From an uncultured Sphingomonadaceae bacterium (lineage in GTDB: Bacteria; Pseudomonadota; Alphaproteobacteria; Sphingomonadales; Sphingomonadaceae): a DNA stretch of 64,000 nucleotides. Position 1 is the first letter of the stretch. Each line of letters starts with the position of its first letter. The position numbers and the translations under genes are program-made. The notes beneath the pieces are model-generated. The model was given only the letters and a program-made list of their open reading frames with translations. It was not told the DNA's origin and searched no databases. This document shows, in pieces, positions 9,492-17,935 of the stretch. The DNA lies in assembly GCA_947503245.1 (NCBI GenBank), contig CANNCV010000001.1, forward strand, positions 557,501 through 621,500. The letters run 5' to 3'.

Positions 9492-9595
9492 CCCTCTCTC
9501 CTTTAGGGGAGAGAGTTGGGAGAGGCGGTGTCATTCTTGGCGCTGCGTTATTGGATGGTCCCCACCCCCAACCCCCTCCCCTGAAGGGGCGGAGG
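9492..9595. repeat. Two GC-rich palindromes in the leuA-leuC gap
   Basis: CTCTCTCC (9494-9501) pairs with GGAGAGAG (9508-9515), and a second CCCC/GGGG-centred hairpin lies at 9575-9595. Read in any frame the region gives the Pro/Gly/Arg-rich pseudo-peptides typical of dispersed intergenic palindromes in proteobacteria. On the minus strand it follows leuA and could act as a transcript-end or processing structure, but there is no U-tract. Confidence 0.55.
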
Positions 9596-9605
9596 CGTTT
9601 TATTT

Positions 9606-9716
9606 GCGCTACTGCTTCGTTGCTTAAGCGCTGGAGACCGGACGGCAGGTCCGCAAGCGCGACTGCGCGCCGGGCCTTATTGGCCCGCCCCCTTGGAGGC
9701 GTTCGCACAAGCGAAC
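9606..9716 (-). repeat. Dispersed intergenic repeat, copy A
   Basis: On the minus strand, module 9648-9700 reads GCCTCCAAGGGGGCGG, a GGCC/GGCC dyad, GGCGCGC and then GCGCTTGCGGACC. A related module is at 21393-21455 on the plus strand (GCCTCCGAGGGGGCGG ... GGCGCGC ... GCGCTTGCGAACC). Both are flanked by a small GTTCGC/GCGAAC-type hairpin (9701-9716 here). A second shared piece, AAGCAACGAAGCAGTAG (9606-9626, minus), matches AAGTAGCGAAGCGGTAG at 21303 and 21338. A REP-like family is the simplest reading. Confidence 0.6.
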
Positions 9717-9740
9717 ATGCCGTGAAAGAAAAAATCCCAC

Positions 9741-11333
9741 TCATGCTGCCTTCTCGCGTCCTTGGGCCACCAAAGCGGCATTTACAGCAACAACAAAGGC
9801 GCCCACTGCGGCATAGGCCACATCGACTTCACGAATAGACCCTTCATATTCGGCTCCATCAATATTGATGACCGATTCGGCGCGCACATTGCGGTCGGCA
9901 CCATCGGCGACGTGATGGATGTCCAACGTGCAAATACGCCCGCCAACATCGGCAATGGCGCAGACGGCATGAAAGGCAGCGTCAAATGGCCCTTGACCTT
10001 CGCCAATGATGGTTTTGCTGGTGCCATCTTCATGCTCCATCACCACACGGGCATTGGGCTTATGATCGGCATCAATGGCATATTCCATCTCAACCTGACG
10101 CAAACGCCATGGACCAGCGCGGCCCGGCGGCATATTGGACCCTGTGACAAGGCGCACCAGATCATTATCGGTCACTTCGCGCTGTGTATCCGCCAAGGCT
10201 TTGAATTTTACAAAGAGCTCATCCAAACGGGCCTTATCGGCTGACAGGCCAATAGCCTCAATACGGGATTTCAGCGCGTGCTTGCCCGAATGCTTACCCA
10301 ATACAATGGAGTTGCTGGGCATGCCCACCGCTTCGGCGTCCATAATTTCATAAGTGCGTTTATCTGCCAGCACACCATGCTGGTGAATACCAGCCTCATG
10401 CGCAAAGGCGTTTTTGCCGACAATGGCTTTATTGCGAGCAATGGGCTGATGGGTCACTTGAGTCAGCGCGACACTGGTTGGGTAGAGGCGCGGGGTGTTG
10501 ATCTGTGTGGTCAGGCCAAAATGGTCGCGCCGCGTGGCCAGTGCCATCACGGCTTCTTCCAGCGAGCAATTGCCTGCCCGCTCGCCAATACCGTTTACCG
10601 CGCATTCAATCTGCCGCGCACCGCCACGCACTGCGGCCAGTGAGTTGGCAACCGCCAGACCCAGATCATCATGGCAATGGGTGGAGAAGGTAACGCCCGC
10701 AGCACTGGGCACTTCACTGGTCAGAAACGCGAACAGATTCTGGATTTCCTCCGGCGTAGTATAGCCCACAGTATCAGGGATATTGATGGTCGTTGCTCCG
10801 GCCTCAATCGCGGCCTGCACGGCCTCAACCAGATAGTCACGCTCTGTGCGGATGGCGTCTTCGGGTGAAAATTCGATATCGTCACAGGCCGACCGCGCAT
10901 GCGCGACCAGATCAGTGATCGCGGTTAATATCTGCGCTTTAGACATTTTCAGCTTGGCATCACGGTGCAGCGGGCTGGTGCCGATAAAGGTGTGGATGCG
11001 GCGGTTCGTTGCTGGGCTCGTCGCCTCGGCCGATGCATCAATATCGCGGATATTCAACCGGGCCAGTGAACATATGGTCGGGCTGTTGGCGCCATCGCCA
11101 ATTTCTTCTGCGACAGCTTTGACCGCAGCCATATCGCCGGGTGAGGCTGCGGCAAATCCGGCTTCGATAATGTCGACATTCAGACGCGCCAGTTCACGCG
11201 CCATAACCAGCTTGCCCGCTGTGGACATGGAAAAGCCGGGTGCTTGCTCGCCATCGCGCAAGGTGGTGTCAAAAATTTTGACATGGTCGCTGGCAGGGGT
11301 GGGTTCAGTCGAAACGGTTTGTTCGGGCGTCAT
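9741..11333 (-). CDS. leuA: 2-isopropylmalate synthase
   Basis: 530 residues from the ATG at 11333, with AAGGAG 6 bases before it (that motif lies inside a spurious upstream extension). Condenses acetyl-CoA and 2-ketoisovalerate, the committed step of leucine synthesis. Motifs: KIFDTTLRDGEQAPGFSM at the start of the HMGL-like TIM barrel, the THCHDDLGLAVANS metal-binding His pair, and GIGERAGNCSLEE. The C-terminal third (from about 395) fits the LeuA allosteric domain, so leucine feedback is expected. The start overlaps a Leu-rich small ORF by 29 bases in another frame. Confidence 0.97.
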   Translation of the reverse strand: MTPEQTVSTEPTPASDHVKIFDTTLRDGEQAPGFSMSTAGKLVMARELARLNVDIIEAGFAAASPGDMAAVKAVAEEIGDGANSPTICSLARLNIRDIDASAEATSPATNRRIHTFIGTSPLHRDAKLKMSKAQILTAITDLVAHARSACDDIEFSPEDAIRTERDYLVEAVQAAIEAGATTINIPDTVGYTTPEEIQNLFAFLTSEVPSAAGVTFSTHCHDDLGLAVANSLAAVRGGARQIECAVNGIGERAGNCSLEEAVMALATRRDHFGLTTQINTPRLYPTSVALTQVTHQPIARNKAIVGKNAFAHEAGIHQHGVLADKRTYEIMDAEAVGMPSNSIVLGKHSGKHALKSRIEAIGLSADKARLDELFVKFKALADTQREVTDNDLVRLVTGSNMPPGRAGPWRLRQVEMEYAIDADHKPNARVVMEHEDGTSKTIIGEGQGPFDAAFHAVCAIADVGGRICTLDIHHVADGADRNVRAESVINIDGAEYEGSIREVDVAYAAVGAFVVAVNAALVAQGREKAA

Positions 11334-11466
11334 GGGGCGCTCCTTGATCACGAATTTTCACAGGCACGCTTTTGCGCGCAGGGCTATTATTTGCTTTCAT
11401 TGCCAGATTTAGGCCCAATAGAAGCAGTAATCCAAGGGTTAATAGTGATAGCAGTGATAATGTCAT
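11305..11466 (-). CDS. Leucine-rich small ORF overlapping leuA (leader peptide or small membrane protein)
   Basis: 53 codons, starting ATG at 11466 with AAGGAG 6-7 bases upstream and ending TGA at 11305-11307 inside leuA. Thirteen of the first 21 residues are Leu; their codons include TTA three times and CTA four times, codons that look rare in the neighbouring genes. The C-terminal half is polar and basic (RKSVPVKIRDQ). Two readings fit: a leucine-sensing leader whose stalled ribosome controls the overlapping leuA site, or a one-helix membrane protein. It sits 48 bp after ilvN with no clear terminator between, so it is inside the transcription unit. I do not recognise a family. Confidence 0.5.
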   Translation of the reverse strand: MTLSLLSLLTLGLLLLLGLNLAMKANNSPARKSVPVKIRDQGAPHDARTNRFD

Positions 11467-11514
11467 CGTCTTCTCCTTGGGTTGGTTAGCCGGTTTGGTT
11501 CGTGAATATCGGGG

Positions 11515-12078
11515 TCAATTGGCTTCTGCGCCGCGCCGGATGCTCAATACGCCTGTGCGTGAGTTCTCGACCAATCCTAATGGGCGCATCAGGTCAATAA
11601 AGGCATTAACCTTGTCGCGTGTGCCGGTCACTTCAAATACAAAGCTGTTATGGGTGATATCAATGGGCCGGGCGCGGAAAATATCGGCGACCCGCATGGC
11701 TTCCAATCGTTGTTCACCGCTGCCCTCAACCTTGACCAGCGCCAGTTCACGCTCAATTGCGTCGCTTTCTGCCGTGACGTCGATAACCCGCCGAACCGGC
11801 ACCAGACGTTCCAATTGCGCCTTGATCTGGGAAATTTTTGTCGCCGTACCGCTGGTCACAATGGTGATGCGCGAACGGTGTTTCATCACATCGGTTTCAG
11901 CAACGGTCAGGCTTTCAATATTATAACCGCGTGCAGAGATCAGGCCAACCACACGGGCCAATACGCCTGGCTCATTGTCAACAATGGCTGCCAATATGCA
12001 TTCATAAATGGCCGGATCACCTGACGAAACCGGATAGACTGATTGTGATGGCGCGTTATCATTCGGGGTATCACTCAT
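11515..12078 (-). CDS. ilvN: Acetolactate synthase small (regulatory) subunit
   Basis: 187 residues (also called ilvH). Regulatory subunit that activates the catalytic subunit and confers valine feedback. An ACT domain lies at about 25-100: CILAAIVDNEPGVLARVVGL and SARGYNIESLTVAETD. The C-terminal ALS_ss_C region includes RADIF-like and FVFEVTGTRDKVNAFIDL segments. The start codon overlaps the stop of ilvB, implying coupled translation of the two subunits. Confidence 0.96.
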   Translation of the reverse strand: MSDTPNDNAPSQSVYPVSSGDPAIYECILAAIVDNEPGVLARVVGLISARGYNIESLTVAETDVMKHRSRITIVTSGTATKISQIKAQLERLVPVRRVIDVTAESDAIERELALVKVEGSGEQRLEAMRVADIFRARPIDITHNSFVFEVTGTRDKVNAFIDLMRPLGLVENSRTGVLSIRRGAEAN

Positions 12079-13904
12079 CAGACCAACACCTTGCCTGCTG
12101 CAGAAATTTCTTCGCCAGTAACCGCGCCGCCCAGCAACATGTCATTATGCGCCGCGCCTGATGGGATCATCGGAAAGACATTCTCTTCCTTGGTGACGCG
12201 GCAATCAAACAATACCGGCTTATCGCTTTTAATCATGGCGATGATTTTGTCGTCCAACTCATCTGGATGTTCTGCACAAAAGCCTTCGCCGCCATAAGCC
12301 TCTGCCAATTTGACAAAGTCAGGGAGAGATGCGGAATAGCTTTGTGCATAGCGCTTGTCATGCAGCAATTCCTGCCATTGGCGTACCATGCCCAGATATT
12401 CATTGTTCAGGATGAATATCTTGATCGGCAAGCCATATTGAATGGCAGCAGACATTTCCTGAATACACATTTGTACCGACGCATCACCGGCAATATCAAT
12501 GACCAGAGCATCGGGGTGCGCTTCCTGCACGCCAAGAGCAGCTGGCAGGCCATAGCCCATGGTGCCCAAGCCGCCCGACGTCATCCAGCGATTGGGCTCT
12601 TCAAAATGGAAATGCTGCGCAGCCCACATCTGATGCTGGCCCACTTCGGTGGTGATATAGGTGTCATAGCCCTTGGTCAGCTCATATAACCGTTCAACGG
12701 CATATTGTGGTTTGATCAGACTATCCGATTTTGCATAGGCAAAGCTGTTCTTGCCGCGCCAGCTAGCAATTTCTGCCCACCAGCCATCCAAACGGGCTGG
12801 GTCGCATGGGCTATCGACTTCGGTGCTTTGCCATTTTTGCAGCAATGCAGCCAAGATTTTGCCCGCATCGCCAATAACCGGCAGGTCAACCGGCACATTT
12901 TTGTTAATTGAGCTAGGGTCAATATCGATATGAATTTTCTTTGATCCGGGGGAGAAAGCATCAAGCCTTCCGGTTACCCGGTCATCAAAGCGCGCGCCGA
13001 TACAGACCATAAGGTCGCAATCATGCATCGCATTATTGGCTTCATAACTGCCATGCATACCCAGCATACCCAGCCATTGCCGATCGGATGCAGGGAAAGC
13101 GCCCAGCCCCATCAATGTAGAGGTTACAGGAACATTGCTGGCATGAGCAAGCGCACGCAATGTCTCGGACGCTCTTGGCCCTGCATTGATGACGCCGCCG
13201 CCTGTATAAAATACCGGTTTGCGCGCGCTGCGCAGCATATCCACCACCTTGGCGATACGCTCATCATCCATGAGCGGCTTGGCAACAGTTGGCCGCGCCA
13301 CCGCGTCCGCTTTGGCTGTGTAGGAGCCACTCTCAAACTGTACGTCTTTGGGAATGTCGATCAGCACTGGTCCGGGCCTGCCCTGTGTGGCGATATGGAA
13401 TGCCTCATGCACCACTCCGGCCAAACGATCAGCATGGTCGACCATATAATTATGCTTGGTGCAATTGCGGGTGATGCCGATCGTATCACATTCCTGAAAC
13501 GCATCCGTGCCGATTAACGGGCGCGCCACTTGCCCTGTAATACACACCAGAGGAATGGAATCGAGCAAGGCATCGGTCAGTCCGGTAACGGCATTGGTGG
13601 CCCCGGGGCCGGATGTAACCAGCACAATGCCGGGTTTGCCGGTGGAACGCGCATAGCCTTCAGCGGCATGTACTGCGCCCTGTTCGTGCCGCACCATGAT
13701 ATGCTTGATGGTGCCGCGCTTATCCAGCGCATCATAAATCGGCAGTACTGCACCGCCCGGATAGCCGAAAATTACCTCTACGCCCTGCTCTTCCAATGCA
13801 TCAAGCAGGAGGTCAGCTCCTGATTTCTGCACAGCACCAGCCTGCGTTGCAGCAGACTGGTCATCGCTTTGGCTTTGCGCGGGCGGAGGGGTAATCGCAT
13901 TCAT
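12078..13904 (-). CDS. ilvB: Acetolactate synthase large (catalytic) subunit
   Basis: 608 residues from the ATG at 13904 (MNAITPPPAQ); upstream in-frame starts would run back towards ilvC and lack a site. TPP- and FAD-dependent enzyme making acetolactate or acetohydroxybutyrate from pyruvate, common to Val, Leu and Ile. Motifs: VEVIFGYPGGAVLPIYDAL with the catalytic Glu of the following EQGAVHAAEGYAR, the FAD-domain segment, and the TPP-binding IAGDASVQM followed by ILNNEYLGMVRQWQ. The first 30 residues are a Gln/Ala/Ser-rich tail. Confidence 0.97.
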   Translation of the reverse strand: MNAITPPPAQSQSDDQSAATQAGAVQKSGADLLLDALEEQGVEVIFGYPGGAVLPIYDALDKRGTIKHIMVRHEQGAVHAAEGYARSTGKPGIVLVTSGPGATNAVTGLTDALLDSIPLVCITGQVARPLIGTDAFQECDTIGITRNCTKHNYMVDHADRLAGVVHEAFHIATQGRPGPVLIDIPKDVQFESGSYTAKADAVARPTVAKPLMDDERIAKVVDMLRSARKPVFYTGGGVINAGPRASETLRALAHASNVPVTSTLMGLGAFPASDRQWLGMLGMHGSYEANNAMHDCDLMVCIGARFDDRVTGRLDAFSPGSKKIHIDIDPSSINKNVPVDLPVIGDAGKILAALLQKWQSTEVDSPCDPARLDGWWAEIASWRGKNSFAYAKSDSLIKPQYAVERLYELTKGYDTYITTEVGQHQMWAAQHFHFEEPNRWMTSGGLGTMGYGLPAALGVQEAHPDALVIDIAGDASVQMCIQEMSAAIQYGLPIKIFILNNEYLGMVRQWQELLHDKRYAQSYSASLPDFVKLAEAYGGEGFCAEHPDELDDKIIAMIKSDKPVLFDCRVTKEENVFPMIPSGAAHNDMLLGGAVTGEEISAAGKVLV

Positions 13905-13960
13905 GGTTTCGACTCTCTTTGTCGGCATATCCGGGGTTTTGCGCATCCGGATAAGCCGGT

Positions 13961-14977
13961 TTAGCTGCCTTTGGTGTTTGCGCCGTCTTGCAACCACGGC
14001 ATGAGCGAGCGCAATTCCTTGCCAGTTTCCTCAATCGGGTGATTGAGATCAGTGCGCATCATCTGGTCATATTTCACTTTGCCGGTCTGATTTTCCAAAA
14101 TCCAGTTCTGGGCAAAAGTGCCGTTCTGAATGTCGGTCAGCACTTCGCGCATCCGGTTTTTGGTTTCATCATTGATGACGCGTGGGCCAGAAGTAAGATC
14201 GCCATAAGCCGCCGTTTCAGAGATGAAGTCATGCATTTTGGCAATGCCGCCTTCATAGAGCAGATCGACGATCAGCTTCAGCTCGTGCAGGCATTCATAA
14301 TAGGCGATTTCGGGGCGGTAACCGGCTTCGGTTAGCGTTTCAAAACCCTTCATCACCAATTCGGTAGCGCCGCCGCACAATACGGCCTGCTCACCGAACA
14401 AATCGGTTTCGGTTTCTTCGCGGAAGGTTGTTTCCAATGTGCCAGCGGTCGTTCCGCCAATCAAAGAGGCATAGGATAATGCCCGTGCTTTGGCGTTGCC
14501 AGTGGCATCCTGATGCACGGCAAACAGGCAGGGCACACCTCGACCACGCTCATATTCACGGCGGACCAGATCGCCCGGACCTTTGGGGGCGACCATGATG
14601 ACGTCAACATTCTCAGGCGGCTTGACGCGGCCATAAAGAATGGTGAAGCCATGCGCGAAAGAGATGCAATCGCCATCATTCAATGCCGGAGCAATGTCTT
14701 CCTCATAAATGCTCTCATGGCTCATATCGGGGGTCAGCATACAAATGACATTGGCTTGCTCTGCTGCCTCGCGCACTGGCGCCGTGGTCAGGCCGTCTGC
14801 TTTGGCTTGCGTGTCGCCTTTGCCGCCCGGACGTACGCCAACAATGACGTCACAACCGGAATTTTTCAGGTTGAGCGCATGGGCACGCCCCTGACTGCCA
14901 TAACCGATAACCGCCACTCTGCCCTGTTTCAGGACTGCGCCATCTGCATCTGAATCTGTATAAACCTTAATCGCCAT
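13961..14977 (-). CDS. ilvC: Ketol-acid reductoisomerase (class I)
   Basis: 338 residues, the short class I form. NADPH-dependent Mg enzyme that isomerises and reduces acetolactate or acetohydroxybutyrate. The Rossmann loop AVIGYGSQGRAHALNLKNSG is at about 22-41; metal-binding acidic residues are in DLFGEQAVLCGG and ECLHELKLIVDL. It lies 34 bp downstream of ilvD and 56 bp upstream of ilvB, same strand, consistent with one operon. Confidence 0.97.
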   Translation of the reverse strand: MAIKVYTDSDADGAVLKQGRVAVIGYGSQGRAHALNLKNSGCDVIVGVRPGGKGDTQAKADGLTTAPVREAAEQANVICMLTPDMSHESIYEEDIAPALNDGDCISFAHGFTILYGRVKPPENVDVIMVAPKGPGDLVRREYERGRGVPCLFAVHQDATGNAKARALSYASLIGGTTAGTLETTFREETETDLFGEQAVLCGGATELVMKGFETLTEAGYRPEIAYYECLHELKLIVDLLYEGGIAKMHDFISETAAYGDLTSGPRVINDETKNRMREVLTDIQNGTFAQNWILENQTGKVKYDQMMRTDLNHPIEETGKELRSLMPWLQDGANTKGS

Positions 14978-15011
14978 TATCTTCGCTTTCCTTATGGTAT
15001 CAATATCGTGT

Positions 15012-16676
15012 TTAGAAACTTTTTGACGTCACTGCGCCATGCGCCGCTGATGAGACGAGCCGGGCAAATTTGTCGAATGCTCCGCCCAGAGAATTGAGCG
15101 GACGTGGTACAAAGGCCGCGCGGCGCGCCTCCCAATCAATATCCGCATTGATGGTTCGCTCCTCGGCGTTGATAGTCAATATATCGCCCTCTTCAATCAG
15201 CGCGATAGGTCCGCCATTGGCAGCCTCTGGTGCGACATGACCAATGACAAAACCATGGGACGCGCCGGAGAAACGCCCATCTGTGATCAGTGCCACCTTG
15301 CCAGCCAGACCTTGTCCGGCAACGGCAGCAGTGACTGCCAGCATTTCGCGCATGCCCGGGCCGCCACGTGGGCCCTCATAGCGGATGATGACGACATCGC
15401 CTTCATTGATTGCACCTGATTGTACAGCCTTGAAAGCATCATCCTCACATTCATAAACCCTTGCTGGGCCGGTAAAGCTGCCATCATCATAACCAGCGGT
15501 TTTGAGCACTGCACCTTCGGGCGCCATATCGCCATATAAGATGCGCAGGCCGCCTGTGGCTTTGACGGGGGTATCAACCGGATAGACCACTTTTTGGTCA
15601 GGTGTCTCAGGCGCATCCTGCAATTCTTCGGCCAGTGTTTTGCCGCTTACCGTTGGCGCGTCAGTCAAGCGGCTGCCTTCTAATAAACGGCGGCCAAACA
15701 ATGCCATGCCGCCAGCATCATAAAGGTCGCGAGCAAGGAATTGCCCGCCGGGTTTTAGATCGGTGATGACCGGCGTTGTGCGCGATAATTCATCAAAAAT
15801 GTCTATGGTAAATGGCACATCTGCCTCGGCAGCGATGGCCGCAAGATGCAGCACGGCATTGGTCGAGCCGCCACTGGCAACAACTGCTGTTGCGGCATTG
15901 CGCAGGCTGGCCTCAGTCACAAAGTTGCGCGCTGTAATTTTGCGCTTGGCCAAAGCCGCAACCAAACGGCCACAGCGTTCGGCCTCAACAGCTTTATTGC
16001 CATCAACCGCTGGCGGATCACCCGCGCCCATAGGTGCCAGTCCCAAAAAGGCCAACGCCATGGCCATGGTGTTGGCAGTAAATTGTCCGCCACATGCACC
16101 TGCGCCCGGGCAGGCGGCACGTTCGATACGGTCCAATTCGCCATCATCAATATCGCCGCGACCATGGGCGCCAACAGCTTCAAAAACATCCTGAATAGAA
16201 AGGTCTTTGCCCTTGCTATTGCCCGGCAAAATGGTGCCGCCATAGAAAATCAGTCCAGGCACATCCATACGCGCCAATGCCATGGCTGCGGCAGGCAGGG
16301 TCTTGTCACAGCCCACCAATATCACGGCGGCGTCGAGTGAGTGGCCGCGCACGGCCAATTCGATAGAATCGGCAATCACTTCGCGCGAGATGAGAGAGGC
16401 ACGCATGCCTTCGCCGCCCATGGTAATGCCGTCGGATACCACGATAGTGTTGAAATCAATCGGTGTAGCGCCGCCTGCGCGGACACCCTGACGAATAGGC
16501 TCGGCCAGCGCATCAAGATGCATATTGCATGGTGTGACATTCGACCATGTATTGACCACAGCGATCATTGGCTGGGCAAAATCCTTGTCGCCATAGCCGA
16601 CCGCACGCAACATCGCGCGCGCTGGTGCCTTGGACGGGCCTTTTGTAATGGCATCTGATCTTTTGCTGGTTGTCAT
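15012..16676 (-). CDS. ilvD: Dihydroxy-acid dehydratase
   Basis: 554 residues. Iron-sulfur dehydratase converting dihydroxy acids to 2-keto acids for Val/Leu and Ile. Cluster cysteines are in [10 protein letters not shown] and [20 protein letters not shown]; the catalytic Ser lies in [21 protein letters not shown]. First structural gene after the attenuator at 16747-16889, about 70 bp downstream of its terminator. Confidence 0.97.
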   Translation of the reverse strand: MTTSKRSDAITKGPSKAPARAMLRAVGYGDKDFAQPMIAVVNTWSNVTPCNMHLDALAEPIRQGVRAGGATPIDFNTIVVSDGITMGGEGMRASLISREVIADSIELAVRGHSLDAAVILVGCDKTLPAAAMALARMDVPGLIFYGGTILPGNSKGKDLSIQDVFEAVGAHGRGDIDDGELDRIERAACPGAGACGGQFTANTMAMALAFLGLAPMGAGDPPAVDGNKAVEAERCGRLVAALAKRKITARNFVTEASLRNAATAVVASGGSTNAVLHLAAIAAEADVPFTIDIFDELSRTTPVITDLKPGGQFLARDLYDAGGMALFGRRLLEGSRLTDAPTVSGKTLAEELQDAPETPDQKVVYPVDTPVKATGGLRILYGDMAPEGAVLKTAGYDDGSFTGPARVYECEDDAFKAVQSGAINEGDVVIIRYEGPRGGPGMREMLAVTAAVAGQGLAGKVALITDGRFSGASHGFVIGHVAPEAANGGPIALIEEGDILTINAEERTINADIDWEARRAAFVPRPLNSLGGAFDKFARLVSSAAHGAVTSKSF

Positions 16677-16746
16677 TTGCTGCTCGGCTCTTTCTTCATT
16701 TCCTGGGCACTATCTTAACATCGGTCTTCAGGTCATTCGGGACATT

Positions 16747-16779
16747 AAAAAACCCGCTTACCATTTGGTGGGAAGCGGG
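16747..16779 (-). terminator. Attenuator terminator upstream of ilvD
   Basis: On the minus strand CCCGCTT (16779-16773) pairs with AAGCGGG (16759-16753), followed directly by six T (16752-16747). It lies between the ILV-rich leader peptide and ilvD, so it can only act on that transcript as a conditional terminator. Confidence 0.88.
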
Positions 16780-16808
16780 CGGTGGTGGATCAGGCTATTT
16801 ACTATTGC

Positions 16809-16889
16809 TTAGAATGCCTTCTCTCCGACCGCCCGTTGCACGAGCAGCACGTTGATAATTTCTAGCACTAGGACAGCGATATTGGTCAT
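16809..16889 (-). CDS. ilv operon leader peptide
   Basis: 26 residues, MTNIAVLVLEIINVLLVQRA and six more, ending TAA at 16809-16811. Twelve of the 26 residues are Ile, Val or Leu, concentrated at residues 4-17. It is followed by a mutually exclusive antiterminator/terminator pair and then ilvD. The Shine-Dalgarno sequence is weak. The peptide itself is probably non-functional; its translation is the sensor. Confidence 0.82.
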   Translation of the reverse strand: MTNIAVLVLEIINVLLVQRAVGEKAF

Positions 16890-17103
16890 TACTGTTTCGA
16901 TTAACCCTGTTTACGTTGTTTGCCCCTATGCGCAGAAACCACCGACAATGCAACAAGAAAACGCGATTCTTTGCAAAAAAACGTAATATTATTCCAAATT
17001 TTGCATTTTTAGAGCAACTAATTTTGGAACTTTGCGTATTTTGCACTCGCATTTGGTGGCTTTGCCGATATATCCGCGCACATGAAAGGCGAATGCTAAA
17101 GAC

Positions 17104-17895
17104 ATGATCAATATCATCAAATATGGCACGGCTGTGCTGACCAGCCATGGCGCGGCAGATTCACTGTCCAGCGGCGCGGTGGATGAAGCAATATTGCAGG
17201 CCCATGCCCATATCATTGATAATCATGATGGTGATGTGCTGGTCGTAAGTTCTGGTGCTATGGGTATGGCGCAAACTATGGTCGATGCTGATGCTATCAA
17301 TGCGGATGTGGTCACGCGCAAAAGACTGCTCGCCGAAATTGGTCAACCGCGATTATTTGCGACATGGCAGGAGGGCTTTACCCGTAAACAGGTCTTGCAA
17401 AAACTGGTGACCTATGCCGATTTGCAGCGCCCGACCATGGCCGCAACAATGCGGGCCGCGCTGGATCATGGCTTTGTGATGATTTGCAACTTTAATGATG
17501 GCGTGGACGATAGCGAATTGCGTGCTGATGAGGGGCATCAATTTGGTGATAATGATCATTTGGCCGCTGAAATGGCGCTAACCTGCACCCAATTTTCTCG
17601 GCCTGTACGCTTAATCGTCAACACCAGTGCAGATGGTTTTGTCTCTGCTGATAATGGCGCAGTGGTGCCAGAGCTAAGGGCGGACCAGTTAAGTGAGGCA
17701 TTTATTGATCGGCACACCGGGCATATATCAACGGGCGGCACAGGCGGCATGGCCAGTAAGCTGCACAATATCAAAGCTGCTTTGTCTGGCGGCGTGTCAG
17801 AAGCTTGGATAATCAATGGCCGCACGCCCGCAGCGTTGACGGCTATATTGGCTGGCGGGCATGCCGGTACGCGAATCACGCGCAGCGATGACTAG
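17104..17895 (+). CDS. proB: Glutamate 5-kinase, PUA-less and divergent
   Basis: 263 residues, only the amino-acid-kinase domain; the C-terminal PUA domain of longer ProB proteins (about 370 residues) is absent. First enzyme of proline synthesis, phosphorylating glutamate with ATP. Motifs: IIKYGTAVLTSHG at the start, VLVVSSGAMGMA, QFGDNDHLAAEMA and STGGTGGMASKLHNIKAA. The substrate loop NFNDGVDDS departs from the usual N-END pattern. proA follows after 40 bp, which supports the assignment. It diverges from the ilv attenuator across about 215 bp. Confidence 0.88.
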   Translation: MINIIKYGTAVLTSHGAADSLSSGAVDEAILQAHAHIIDNHDGDVLVVSSGAMGMAQTMVDADAINADVVTRKRLLAEIGQPRLFATWQEGFTRKQVLQKLVTYADLQRPTMAATMRAALDHGFVMICNFNDGVDDSELRADEGHQFGDNDHLAAEMALTCTQFSRPVRLIVNTSADGFVSADNGAVVPELRADQLSEAFIDRHTGHISTGGTGGMASKLHNIKAALSGGVSEAWIINGRTPAALTAILAGGHAGTRITRSDD

Positions 17896-17935
17896 CGGGT
17901 GCGCATATAGCTTTTATGAAGGAATATAAAAGACA

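Larger units (their letters stand above)
16747..16889 (-). promoter_or_regulatory. ilv transcription attenuator (leader, antiterminator, terminator)
   Basis: Minus-strand order: leader ORF (16889-16809), then ACCGCCCG, then the terminator. CGGGCGGT inside the end of the leader ORF (plus coordinates 16828-16835) is exactly complementary to ACCGCCCG (16776-16783), whose last four bases belong to the 5' arm of the terminator stem. The two pairings are mutually exclusive, the textbook arrangement for ribosome-controlled attenuation. A ribosome slowed at Ile/Val/Leu codons would leave the antiterminator free to form. Family knowledge: enterobacterial ilv operons work this way. Pairings read by eye, no folding energies computed. 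Confidence 0.85.

Noticed and set aside
9433-9744. 103-codon minus-strand frame in the leuA-leuC gap
   Set aside because: Translation of palindromic repeats (Pro/Gly/Arg-rich), a common spurious ORF.
16890-17103. Clear sigma-70 promoter for the ilv operon
   Set aside because: TTGCAT with a 17-base spacer to CATAGG on the minus strand is too weak to list.
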